Part shown: piece after piece, positions 34,703-42,875 of the stretch
How the letters are laid out: every line of letters begins with the position of its first letter
How positions within the stretch are numbered: the stretch's first letter is position 1
Origin: Salmonella bongori NCTC 12419
GTDB lineage: Bacteria; Pseudomonadota; Gammaproteobacteria; Enterobacterales; Enterobacteriaceae
Reading direction: 5' to 3'
Assembly: GCF_000252995.1 (NCBI RefSeq)
Contig: NC_015761.1
Span: 1,364,001-1,428,000 of the forward strand
Length of the DNA: 64,000 nt
Notes under the pieces: generated by a model
Database searches by the model: none
Told to the model about the DNA's origin: nothing
The model's input: only the letters and a program-made list of their open reading frames with translations
Translations under genes and position numbers: made by a program

Positions 34703-35761
34703 TTATCCTTTACGATGTCCATAGACGCGGGGACGCGTGTAGTAGTCGATCAGAGGAACCGTGATATTCGCTAACAGGACGGCAAAAGCAACGCCGTCCG
34801 GATAACCGCCAAAGCTTCGAATCAGCCACACTAATACCCCAGCCAGCGCACCGAAAATTAAACGTCCCCGGTTGGTCGTGGAGGCGGTTACCGGGTCTGT
34901 TAAAATAAAAAACGCGCCCAGCATGGTAGCGCCTGACAGCAGATGAAGCTGCGGCGATGCCAGCGTATCGGGTGAAAAAAGCCAGCCTAACGCGGCGCAT
35001 AACGCCAGCGTGAACAGGAAACTGGCCGGGATATGCCAGCGAATCGCTTTTTTCCACAGCAGAAATATACCGCCAATAAGCCAGGCAATATTAACCCACA
35101 ACCAGCCTACGCCAGCCAGCACGCTGCTGTATATCGGGTACTGCATGATTTGCTCAACGGAATGCCCGGCGCGCAAAGAGGTTTTAAACGTATCCAGCGG
35201 CGTTGCCTGGCTGATACCGTCAATTCCTATACGTAGCATCGCCATATCGCCACCGCTGGCGGTATGGCCAGTAAAAATCATCCATAGCGCATCCAGCATA
35301 CCGGGAGGCGTTGCCGCTATTTCATATGGCGGTAGCCAGCTTGTCATTTGTACCGGAAAGGAAATTAATAATACTACGTAACCGATCATCGCTGGATTGA
35401 AGGGATTTTGTCCCAGCCCGCCATACAATTGTTTGGCGATAATAATGGCAAATCCCGTCCCTAATACTACCATCCACCAGGGGGCGAGCGGGGGAATACT
35501 GACCGCCAGCAAAAGTCCTGTTAGTAACGCAGAATAATCCTTCAGATGAGTGGCGACCGATTGTTTGCGCAGCCTCAGGACAATGGCTTCAGCGACGAGC
35601 GCCGTGACGGCAGCCAGAACGATCTGGAAAAGCGTTCCCCAACCAAAAAACCACGTCTGCGCGGCAATCCCCGGTAGAGCGGCGATTAACACCAGCAACA
35701 TAATTCGTGATGTCTGGCGCTGGTTATGGGTATAAGGCGAGCTTGCGATTCTGAATACCAT
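34703..35761 (-). CDS. rsxD: Electron transport complex subunit RsxD
   Basis: 352 residues with nine or ten hydrophobic helices, homologous to RnfD/NqrB. The motif carrying covalent FMN in RnfD lies in the central part of the protein; a second SGATMLGAFFILTDPV motif is seen near 273-288. Its ATG adjoins the rsxC stop, with no gap. Membrane electron carrier of the Rsx complex. Confidence 0.96.
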   Translation of the reverse strand: MVFRIASSPYTHNQRQTSRIMLLVLIAALPGIAAQTWFFGWGTLFQIVLAAVTALVAEAIVLRLRKQSVATHLKDYSALLTGLLLAVSIPPLAPWWMVVLGTGFAIIIAKQLYGGLGQNPFNPAMIGYVVLLISFPVQMTSWLPPYEIAATPPGMLDALWMIFTGHTASGGDMAMLRIGIDGISQATPLDTFKTSLRAGHSVEQIMQYPIYSSVLAGVGWLWVNIAWLIGGIFLLWKKAIRWHIPASFLFTLALCAALGWLFSPDTLASPQLHLLSGATMLGAFFILTDPVTASTTNRGRLIFGALAGVLVWLIRSFGGYPDGVAFAVLLANITVPLIDYYTRPRVYGHRKG

Positions 35762-37969
35762 TTAGTCCTCGTTAACAACCGGCTGCTGTGCTGCTTTTTT
35801 TGCCTGAACGCGGGCGATCGCCGCAGCAACCGCGGCTTTACGCGGGTCGACCGGTTCGGCGGGCGCGCTTACGGCCTGCTGCTCCTGCTTACGGGCTTTG
35901 GCGCGGGCGATGGCTGCCTCCACCGCGGCTTTACGCGGGTCGACCGTTTCGGTGGGCGCGCTTACGGCCTGCTGTTCCTGCTTACGGGCTTTGGCGCGGG
36001 CGATGGCTGCCTCCACCGCAGCTTTACGCGGGTCGACCGTTTCGGTGGGCGCGCTTATGGCCTGCTGTTCCTGCTTACGGGCTTTGGCGCGGGCGATGGC
36101 TGCCTCCACCGCGGCTTTACGCGGGTCGACCGTTTCGGTGGGCGCGCTTATGGCCTGCTGTTCCTGCTTACGGGCTTTGGCGCGGGCGATGGCTGCCTCC
36201 ACCGCGGCTTTACGCGGGTCGACCGTTTCGGCGGGCGCGCTTACGGCCTGCTGTTCCTGCTTACGGGCTTTGGCGCGGGCGATGGCTGCCTCCACCGCAG
36301 CTTTGCGCGGGTCGTCGCCGGTGGTTGTATGGTCAGTCGTCGGATGACCGGCGTGTTTAGCGCGCGCTTGCGCCTTACGCGCTTCACGCGCTGCAATAGC
36401 GGCGCTATTATCCGGTGTCCCGCCAGCCTGAATGATAACAGGCTGCATTGCCTGCGCCTGTTTTTCTTTTACCCGCGCCAGCGCTGCGGCAATGGCATCC
36501 TGATCTTTTGCCGCAGGCTGTACGGCGGCACTCTTATGTCGTGCAAGGCGGGCGGCTTTTTCGCGCTCAAGTCTTGCCTGACGAGCCTCAAAGCGTGCTT
36601 TCGCCTCGGCAGCACGCTTTTCTTCTTGCCTTATTGCATTAATCTCCGCTTTTTCCTGACGAAAATACTGGACGAGAGGAATATTACTGGGGCAAACCCA
36701 GGCGCAGGCACCGCATTCTATACAGTCGGCAATATGGTGAGCAGTAGCCTTGTCATGCTGCTGTCCTTTGCTGAACCAGTAAAGTTGCTGCGGTAAAAGG
36801 TCGGCAGGGCAGGCGTCAGCGCAGGCGCTGCAACGAATACAGCTTTTCTCTTCCTGCGGCGCTCCCATTTCAGTCACGGATGGTGCCAGCAGGCAGTTGG
36901 TGATTTTTACGACCGGTACATCAAGCCAGGGAAGGGTGAATCCCATCAACGGGCCGCCCATGATGACCATCTGGTCGGCGGAAGGGCAGAACCCGGCATC
37001 GTTAAGTAAATGACGAACGGGAGTGCCGAGCCGCGCCCAGACGTTACCCGGACGGCTTACCGCTTCACCCGTTAAGGTGACGACGCGTTCTGTTATGGGT
37101 TCGCCGTCAACCACGGCGCGTTTAACAGCATAAGCCGTACCGACGTTTTGCATCAGTACGCCAATATCAGAAGAACGCCCGCCATGGGGTACCTGTTTTC
37201 CCGTCAGTATCTGGGTAAGCTGTTTTGCGCCACCGGAAGGGTATTTGGTTGGGATAACACGTAACGATATATCGTGGGCATCAGACAGTACGGCGCGCAG
37301 CATGGAAATAGCCTGCGGTTTGTTATCTTCAATGCCGATTAAGACCTCACGCGGTTGCAGAATATGCGCCAGGATGCGAATACCTTCCACAATCTGCGCG
37401 GCACAGTCCTGCATCAGACGATCGTCCGCTGTGATGTAAGGCTCGCACTCGGCGGCATTGATAATAAGTGTAGTGATCTTATCACCGCCGCCCTGCAATT
37501 TAACGCCAGTGGGAAACCCCGCACCGCCAAGCCCGGCGACGCCATACTGATGAATGCGTTCAATGAGCGCTTCACGGCTGTGGGCGCGGTAATCAGACCA
37601 GCCCTCGCGTTCAATCCAGCGGTCTTCGCCGTCGGCATCAATGATGACGCTCAACTCCGCCAGCGCCGAAGGATGCGCTGTTGAGTGGGGCGCAATAGCG
37701 ATAACTGTGCCGGAGGTGGGCGCGTGTACTGGCAGCATTCTCCCGCGTCCACGGGTGAGCGGCTGGCCGCGCAGCACACGATCACCGACGCTAACGCACA
37801 ACTCACCCTCAGCGCCAATGTGCTGCTTTAAGGGGATAACGAAGCGCGGCGCTAAAGGCACCTGACGCAGTGGTGTACCGTTTGACTGGCTTTTCATTTC
37901 GGGCGGATGAATACCGCCGTCAAAATCCCAGATTTTATCTTTTCTAAACGCGGAGAATAAGTTAAGCAT
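35762..37969 (-). CDS. rsxC: Electron transport complex subunit RsxC
   Basis: 735 residues. N-terminal NADH/FMN-binding region (GAEGELCVSVGDRVLRGQPL, GLGGAGFPTGVKL) and two [4Fe-4S] motifs, CIRCSACADACPADLLP (about 377-393) and CIECGACAWVCPSNIPLV (about 416-433). From about 450 to the end it is a charged Ala/Lys/Arg/Gln-rich tail ending in five 31-residue tandem repeats plus a sixth decayed one. It is the peripheral NADH-dehydrogenase subunit. It overlaps rsxB by eight bases. Confidence 0.97.
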   Translation of the reverse strand: MLNLFSAFRKDKIWDFDGGIHPPEMKSQSNGTPLRQVPLAPRFVIPLKQHIGAEGELCVSVGDRVLRGQPLTRGRGRMLPVHAPTSGTVIAIAPHSTAHPSALAELSVIIDADGEDRWIEREGWSDYRAHSREALIERIHQYGVAGLGGAGFPTGVKLQGGGDKITTLIINAAECEPYITADDRLMQDCAAQIVEGIRILAHILQPREVLIGIEDNKPQAISMLRAVLSDAHDISLRVIPTKYPSGGAKQLTQILTGKQVPHGGRSSDIGVLMQNVGTAYAVKRAVVDGEPITERVVTLTGEAVSRPGNVWARLGTPVRHLLNDAGFCPSADQMVIMGGPLMGFTLPWLDVPVVKITNCLLAPSVTEMGAPQEEKSCIRCSACADACPADLLPQQLYWFSKGQQHDKATAHHIADCIECGACAWVCPSNIPLVQYFRQEKAEINAIRQEEKRAAEAKARFEARQARLEREKAARLARHKSAAVQPAAKDQDAIAAALARVKEKQAQAMQPVIIQAGGTPDNSAAIAAREARKAQARAKHAGHPTTDHTTTGDDPRKAAVEAAIARAKARKQEQQAVSAPAETVDPRKAAVEAAIARAKARKQEQQAISAPTETVDPRKAAVEAAIARAKARKQEQQAISAPTETVDPRKAAVEAAIARAKARKQEQQAVSAPTETVDPRKAAVEAAIARAKARKQEQQAVSAPAEPVDPRKAAVAAAIARVQAKKAAQQPVVNED
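35849..36313. repeat. Five 93-bp tandem repeats in rsxC
   Basis: The unit begins at the codons for DPRKAAVEAAIARAKARKQE and recurs every 93 bases (at 36313, 36220, 36127, 36034 and 35941 on the minus strand), with a degenerate sixth copy to about 35765. Units differ by only a few bases. Because 93 is a multiple of three, all frames on the opposite strand stay open; those are artefacts. Confidence 0.95.
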
Positions 37970-38540
37970 GGTGTTCCACGGGAATGATGCGAACGGGAAT
38001 GGTGTTCAAATCCCACTTCCAACTGTCGGGCGTCTCATTGACCGGACGTAATTCGATACAGTGCGTCGGACACGGATCAACGCACAGATTACAGCCGGTA
38101 CAGAGATCGCTCATGACCGTGTGCATGGCGCGCGTTGCACCAACGATGGCGTCAACCGGGCAGGCCTGAATGCATTTTGTGCAACCAATACAGTTATTTT
38201 CATCAATAACCGCCAGCATACGTACCGGTGCGGCCTGCTGTTCTTCACCATCGCATGGCTGCGGCTCTACATTTAGCAGCTCCGCAATTTTCAGCATAAC
38301 GGCGTCGCCGCCGGGCGCGCAGCGATTGATTTTCTCGCCCTGCAGACCTACCGCTTCGGCGTACGGACGGCAGCCTGGATAGCCGCACTGTCCGCACTGG
38401 CTCTGTGGCAGGATGGCATCAATTTTTTCAACAACCGGATCATCTTCAACCGCGAATCGGCGGGAGGCATAACCCAGAATGGCGCCGAACACCAGACCTA
38501 ACAAGGCCAGAGCGCCAACGGCAATCCAGATAGTATTCAT
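37962..38540 (-). CDS. rsxB: Electron transport complex ferredoxin subunit RsxB
   Basis: 192 residues. One N-terminal membrane helix, then a cluster motif CGQCGYPGC (about 49-57) and two [4Fe-4S] motifs, CIGCTKCIQACPVDAI and CTGCNLCVDPCPTHCI. It passes electrons between RsxC and the membrane subunits. Its ATG overlaps the rsxA stop by one base. Confidence 0.97.
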   Translation of the reverse strand: MNTIWIAVGALALLGLVFGAILGYASRRFAVEDDPVVEKIDAILPQSQCGQCGYPGCRPYAEAVGLQGEKINRCAPGGDAVMLKIAELLNVEPQPCDGEEQQAAPVRMLAVIDENNCIGCTKCIQACPVDAIVGATRAMHTVMSDLCTGCNLCVDPCPTHCIELRPVNETPDSWKWDLNTIPVRIIPVEHHA

Positions 38541-39121
38541 TACAACTTCACCAAACCACTAAAGCCCATAAAGGCTAACGACATTAACCCTGCGGTGATC
38601 AATGCTATCGCGTTACCACGAAAAGGCGCAGGGACATCCGCCACGGCGAGACGCTCGCGGATAGCGGCAAACAGAACCATTACCAGTGAGAAGCCGACGG
38701 CGGCGGAAAAACCGTACAGCGCTGACTGAAGAAAGTGATGACCGAGATTAATATTTAATAATGCCACCCCCAGAACCGCACAGTTAGTGGTGATCAGCGG
38801 TAAGAAGATCCCTAACAGACGGTATAACGCGGGGCTGGTCTTTCGCACCACCATTTCGGTGAATTGTACGACCACGGCAATGACGAGGATAAAGGCCAGG
38901 GTCCGCAGATAAATCAGGTCAAGCGGAATAAGTATCCAGGTGTCGATAAGCCAGGCACATATCGACGCCAGCGTCATGACAAAGGTCGTCGCAAGGCCCA
39001 TCCCCATGGCGGTTTCCAGTTTTTTGGATACGCCCATAAAGGGACAAAGGCCCAGAAACTTGACCAGTACAAAGTTATTGACCAGTACAGTTCCGACAAA
39101 GAGCAGCAAGTAATCAGTCAT
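38540..39121 (-). CDS. rsxA: Electron transport complex subunit RsxA
   Basis: 193 residues with six hydrophobic helices; pairs with RsxE. Motif [20 protein letters not shown] (about 21-40) carries the cysteine for the membrane Fe-S cluster. First gene of rsxABCDGE-nth. In E. coli this complex works with RseC to reduce SoxR and shut down the soxRS response. Confidence 0.97.
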
Positions 39122-39197
39122 TATTCGGCCTGAAATAAAAAAGCCGCCTATTATCTGTCAAACTGCAACAGGCGACAACAGGTTAACTGTAGGGTTA

Positions 39198-39638
39198 TTA
39201 CGGATTAACAAACGTTGTTTTGACACGCACTGAACGTTTGAGATAAGGCACTATCAGTGCCGTTGCCAACAGCGGAAAAAGTAACTGGCGAACGGCAAAG
39301 GCGTCTGATACGGGCGAGAAGGCAAATGCTTTAACCGCCAGTAGAACTGACACCAGTAGCCAGATAATATAATGCTTCGGCACGCAGCGTCTGCGCTTGA
39401 AGAATGCGATCGTTAACCACAGGGTATAGTACCACATGGCGATAGCAGTAATAAATGAGATGCCCCATAGCAGTAAATTAGTGGTTTCCTGTCCGCTCAG
39501 CGTTTTTAACGTTTGCGGCGTGGCAAGCGCCATAACGTAGAGCAATAACGCCAGCGAGGCGCTCAACAACGCGACTAACAGCCAGGCTAACGGGCCAAGA
39601 AGCCAGCCTCCAATTCGTTGTGGCGGTGTTGTGGTCAT
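39198..39638 (-). CDS. ydgK: DUF2569 inner-membrane protein YdgK
   Basis: 146 residues from ATG 39638 (MTTTPPQRIGGWLLGPLAWL), close to the E. coli protein; an ATG 14 codons earlier is in frame but not supported by family length. Four hydrophobic segments. The GGWLxxPLA opening is typical of DUF2569. The function is unknown. It precedes rsxA by 76 bases and could be co-transcribed. Confidence 0.93.
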   Translation of the reverse strand: MTTTPPQRIGGWLLGPLAWLLVALLSASLALLLYVMALATPQTLKTLSGQETTNLLLWGISFITAIAMWYYTLWLTIAFFKRRRCVPKHYIIWLLVSVLLAVKAFAFSPVSDAFAVRQLLFPLLATALIVPYLKRSVRVKTTFVNP

Positions 39639-39726
39639 ATCTTCTCCGGAGTTACACGCGTTAACGGCCATGCCGCTCATTTTGGGGCAAATATTATAAG
39701 GTTTTTAGCATTAAACGCTACTTTCT

Positions 39727-39942
39727 TTATTGCACATAACGCCAGACAGACTGCGGCACCTGACCTACATCGAACAAGCGTCCCCCGGAAACCAGTTCGG
39801 CACGGCGATGATCCGCAGCACGATACATATTAACGATATCCATATCATCTGTAAGGGTGTAATTGAGGTGGTCGAACAGTTTTTCCAGACTTTCGAGTGA
39901 ACTAATTTTGCGGAATTTTAATAGATAATCCTGAACAGTCAT
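39727..39942 (-). CDS. cnu: Hha/YmoA-family nucleoid modulator Cnu (YdgT)
   Basis: 71 residues, close to E. coli Cnu (MTVQDYLLKFRKISSLESLE). It binds H-NS and StpA, deepening silencing of horizontally acquired, AT-rich DNA; in S. enterica YdgT represses SPI-2. No DNA-binding domain of its own. It lies between ydgK and blr on the same strand. Confidence 0.96.
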   Translation of the reverse strand: MTVQDYLLKFRKISSLESLEKLFDHLNYTLTDDMDIVNMYRAADHRRAELVSGGRLFDVGQVPQSVWRYVQ

Positions 39943-40064
39943 AAAAGTTGATCCATATTAAATATAATGCCAACGGAGTAGTCACTGATAAAAAATAAAC
40001 AAAATTGCACCAGATAGTGGTCAGGGGTGCAGGTAAAACAGGAATATTCTTATCGGTAAAGAAT

Positions 40065-40084
40065 CAGGCGCCACATGGCGCCTG
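40065..40084 (-). terminator. Hairpin downstream of blr
   Basis: Perfect 8-bp stem CAGGCGCC/GGCGCCTG with loop ACAT. On the minus strand it is followed by ATTCTTTAC. It lies between blr and cnu and may end blr transcription. Otherwise I see only the cnu promoter region in 39943-40228. Confidence 0.6.
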
Positions 40085-40228
40085 GGGCGAAAGGTTAACG
40101 CGCTTTACTACAACAGGCAATAAACGTCAGACCATGATAGAGCATATTACGTTTTTTTGGACGATTTTTGACTTTTCCCGACAGGTTTGGCAAAGACTGT
40201 GTGAAAACGCCTTTACGTTATTTGACGT

Positions 40229-40354
40229 CTACTTCTTCTGAACAGAAGCTACGGGCTCCGGTGGATGGTAATTGTCAATATGGTTAGCAATACCTAAAAG
40301 AATGACCGAGATAACGAGAACTATCCAGCCTGTTAATTCAATAAGACGATTCAT
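40229..40354 (-). CDS. blr: Small divisome membrane protein Blr
   Basis: 41 residues: MNRLIELTGWIVLVISVILL, then a Pro-rich tail ending VQKK. It is close to E. coli Blr, a one-helix membrane protein of the cell-division complex whose loss raises beta-lactam sensitivity. The position between cnu and ydgJ matches E. coli. The ATG at 40354 matches the E. coli start; an ATG five codons upstream is in frame but would lengthen it. Confidence 0.92.
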   Translation of the reverse strand: MNRLIELTGWIVLVISVILLGIANHIDNYHPPEPVASVQKK

Positions 40355-40560
40355 TATTGATGACATTTGCTTTGATTTATCCATAAACACAGGCAGTAAA
40401 TATTACTTGCCTAACGAACTATCGGCAAGGGGATGGGAACGATTTCAGACTCTGTTATGCCACATGTAAGCCGTCTGGTGCAGCATGGTCGGCCAGGAGG
40501 CTATTGCGGCTAATCGTGCGATGGTGTGGAATAGCGATATCTTAAACCGGAGGCAGTGAA

Positions 40561-41601
40561 ATGAGTGACAGAATCCGCGTTGGTTTAATAGGTTACGGTT
40601 ATGCCAGTAAAACCTTTCATGCGCCCTTAATTATGGGTACGCCAGGGTTAGAGCTCGCAGCAGTATCCAGCAGCGATGAAACAAAAGTAAAAGCAGACTG
40701 GCCGGCTGTGACCGTGGTCGCCGAACCCCGCCATTTATTTGACGATCCGCACATTGACCTGATTGTAATCCCGACGCCCAACGATACCCATTTCCCGTTG
40801 GCTAAAGCCGCCCTGGAAGCGGGTAAACATGTGGTAGTAGATAAACCTTTTACCGTGACACTGTCACAGGCGCGAGAATTAGAGGCGCTTGCACGAAGTA
40901 CTGGCCGGGTGCTTTCTGTTTTCCACAATCGTCGCTGGGACAGCGATTTTTTGACGCTTAAAGCGTTGTTGGCAGACGGCGTGCTCGGTGAGGTGTCGTC
41001 GTTCGAATCTCATTTCGATCGTTTTCGGCCTCAGGTGCGTGACCGCTGGCGTGAACAAGGTGGACCGGGAAGCGGTATCTGGTACGATCTGGCGCCGCAT
41101 TTATTGGATCAGGCTGTTCACCTTTTTGGCCTGCCGGTCAGCATGACGGTGGATTTAGCGCAACTACGCCCGGGTGCGCAATCCACAGATTATTTCCACG
41201 CGATTCTATCTTATCCCCAGCGACGCGTAATTTTACACGGAACGATGCTTGCCGCGGCAGAGTCGGCGCGATACATCGTTCACGGTTCGCGCGGCAGCTA
41301 TGTAAAGTATGGTCTTGATCCGCAGGAAGAACGGTTAAAAAATGGCGAGCGCTTGCCGCAGGAAGACTGGGGATATGACATGCGTGACGGTATATTGACG
41401 CTGGTTGAGGGGGAGACACGCAAAGAAGAGCCCTGGCTTACGCTGCCGGGAAATTATCCGGCGTATTATGCCGCTATCCGTGATGCGTTGAATGGCAAGG
41501 GTGAAAATCCTGTGCCAGCAAGTCAGGCGATCCAAATCATGGAGTTGATTGAACTGGGCATTGAGTCGGCAAAACATCGTGCGACGCTGTGTCTGGCCTG
41601 A
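40561..41601 (+). CDS. ydgJ: Gfo/Idh/MocA-family oxidoreductase YdgJ
   Basis: 346 residues. N-terminal Rossmann fold with GLIGYGYASKTFHAPL (about 8-23), catalytic Lys in VVDKPFTVT (about 96-104), and the C-terminal alpha/beta dimer domain. NAD(P)-dependent sugar or inositol dehydrogenase class; the substrate is not known. GGAGGC is found 8 bases before the ATG. It is convergent with add. Confidence 0.93.
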   Translation: MSDRIRVGLIGYGYASKTFHAPLIMGTPGLELAAVSSSDETKVKADWPAVTVVAEPRHLFDDPHIDLIVIPTPNDTHFPLAKAALEAGKHVVVDKPFTVTLSQARELEALARSTGRVLSVFHNRRWDSDFLTLKALLADGVLGEVSSFESHFDRFRPQVRDRWREQGGPGSGIWYDLAPHLLDQAVHLFGLPVSMTVDLAQLRPGAQSTDYFHAILSYPQRRVILHGTMLAAAESARYIVHGSRGSYVKYGLDPQEERLKNGERLPQEDWGYDMRDGILTLVEGETRKEEPWLTLPGNYPAYYAAIRDALNGKGENPVPASQAIQIMELIELGIESAKHRATLCLA

Positions 41602-41615
41602 TTTACACTATTTTT

Positions 41616-41645
41616 CCGCCTGGGATAGCGTTTAATCGCAGGCGG
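41616..41645. terminator. Possible terminator between ydgJ and add
   Basis: Stem CCGCCTG/CAGGCGG around a 16-base loop in the convergent gap. There is no clear U-tract in either direction. Confidence 0.4.
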
Positions 41646-41675
41646 AGAGATAGCATTAATTTCGAGGAGGTAATC

Positions 41676-42677
41676 TTACATCGCGGCTACTTTCTCGCGC
41701 AGGGCACGTTTTTCTGCATCGCTCAGGAAAGCTATCTCCAGACCGTTAATTTGTGCCTGGCGGATCTGTTCGCGGCTTAACCCTGCTGCTGGCGCGGCAA
41801 CGTGATATTCATGAATGATATCTACGCCCTGAACGGCTGGATCGTCCGTATTCAGGCTGGCGAGAACGCCATGCTCAAGGAAGGTTTTGAGCGGATGATC
41901 GGCCAGCGATGCGACGGTGCTGGTCTGAATATTCGAGGTCAGACAGGACTCAATACCGATGCGTTGTTGCGCAAGGAAATCCATTAACGCACGATCTTCA
42001 ACCGCTTTTACGCCATGTCCGATACGTTCAGCTCCCAGCTCGCGAATCGCCTGCCAGATACTTTCCGGCCCTGCGGCTTCGCCGGCGTGGACAGTAATAT
42101 GCCAGCCAGCATCGCGTGCCCGGTTAAAGTGTGACAGGAACAGGCTACCGGGAAAGCCCAGCTCATCGCCAGCTAAATCCAGCGCGGTAATTTTTTCACG
42201 GTGTGCCAGCAATGCGTCAAGTTCCTGTAAGCAGGCCGCCTCGCCAAAGGTGCGGCTCATAATGCCGATAAGCCGTGCCTCGACGCCAAACGCGTTACAG
42301 CCGTCCCGTACGCCGTCGATAACGGCTTCAACTACGCCTGCGATCGGTAGCTGGTGCGCCATGGCCATATAGCCTGGCGAAAAGCGCAACTCGACGTAAT
42401 GCAGGCCGTTACGCGCCGCATCTTCAATATTCTCAAAAGCCACGCGACGGCAGGCGTCAAGCGAGGCCAGGACTTTTACGCCCCAATCGAGCTTAGACAG
42501 AAAACTCACTAAATCAGGTTCGGTTGAGGTGACCTGAACATGTGGGATTAGCGTTTCCAGCGTTTGTGCGGGTAGGGCAATATTGAACTGGCGGCCAAGA
42601 TCCAGAATAGTTTGGGCGCGAATGTTGCCATCAAGGTGGCGGTGGATGTCAGTTAAAGGCAGAGTAATATCAATCAT
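41676..42677 (-). CDS. add: Adenosine deaminase
   Basis: 333 residues from ATG 42677 (MIDITLPLTDIHRHLDGNIR), E. coli length. It hydrolyses adenosine and deoxyadenosine to inosine forms. Zinc ligands are in DIHRHLD (His12, His14), in HVHAGEAAGP-like HITVHAGE (His197) and in TDDPAVQG (Asp278); the catalytic Glu is in the HAGE motif. The inverse autotransporter gene lies upstream on the same strand. Confidence 0.97.
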   Translation of the reverse strand: MIDITLPLTDIHRHLDGNIRAQTILDLGRQFNIALPAQTLETLIPHVQVTSTEPDLVSFLSKLDWGVKVLASLDACRRVAFENIEDAARNGLHYVELRFSPGYMAMAHQLPIAGVVEAVIDGVRDGCNAFGVEARLIGIMSRTFGEAACLQELDALLAHREKITALDLAGDELGFPGSLFLSHFNRARDAGWHITVHAGEAAGPESIWQAIRELGAERIGHGVKAVEDRALMDFLAQQRIGIESCLTSNIQTSTVASLADHPLKTFLEHGVLASLNTDDPAVQGVDIIHEYHVAAPAAGLSREQIRQAQINGLEIAFLSDAEKRALREKVAAM

Positions 42678-42784
42678 GGTCGCACTCAATTTTGAATAAA
42701 GTGCGCACCATTATACTACAGATCCGTAATCCTCTAAAAATTTTGCGAAAACTGAGCTATTGCATTGTAAAAATAGACATAGTG

Positions 42785-42850
42785 GCGATATTCACCGCCA
42801 TATCGCGGAGGGAGTGTTAGAAAGATGGTATTATTCTCTAACACTCTCCC
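42785..42850 (-). terminator. Terminator region after the autotransporter gene
   Basis: GAGTGTTAGA (42812-42821) pairs with TCTAACACTC (42836-42845), with more G/C pairs beyond a small bulge. A second small stem GCGATA/TATCGC is at 42785-42806. Both lie just beyond the stop at 42876 on the minus strand. Confidence 0.6.
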
Positions 42851-42875
42851 TGTCAATGCATGTGGCTTGCCTTAG

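Noticed and set aside
35726..36796. Long plus-strand open frame of repeated Gly/Arg-rich units opposite rsxC
   Set aside because: It is the antisense of the in-frame 93-bp repeats of rsxC. All three antisense frames are open across the repeat, there is no ribosome site, and rsxC is a clear family member.
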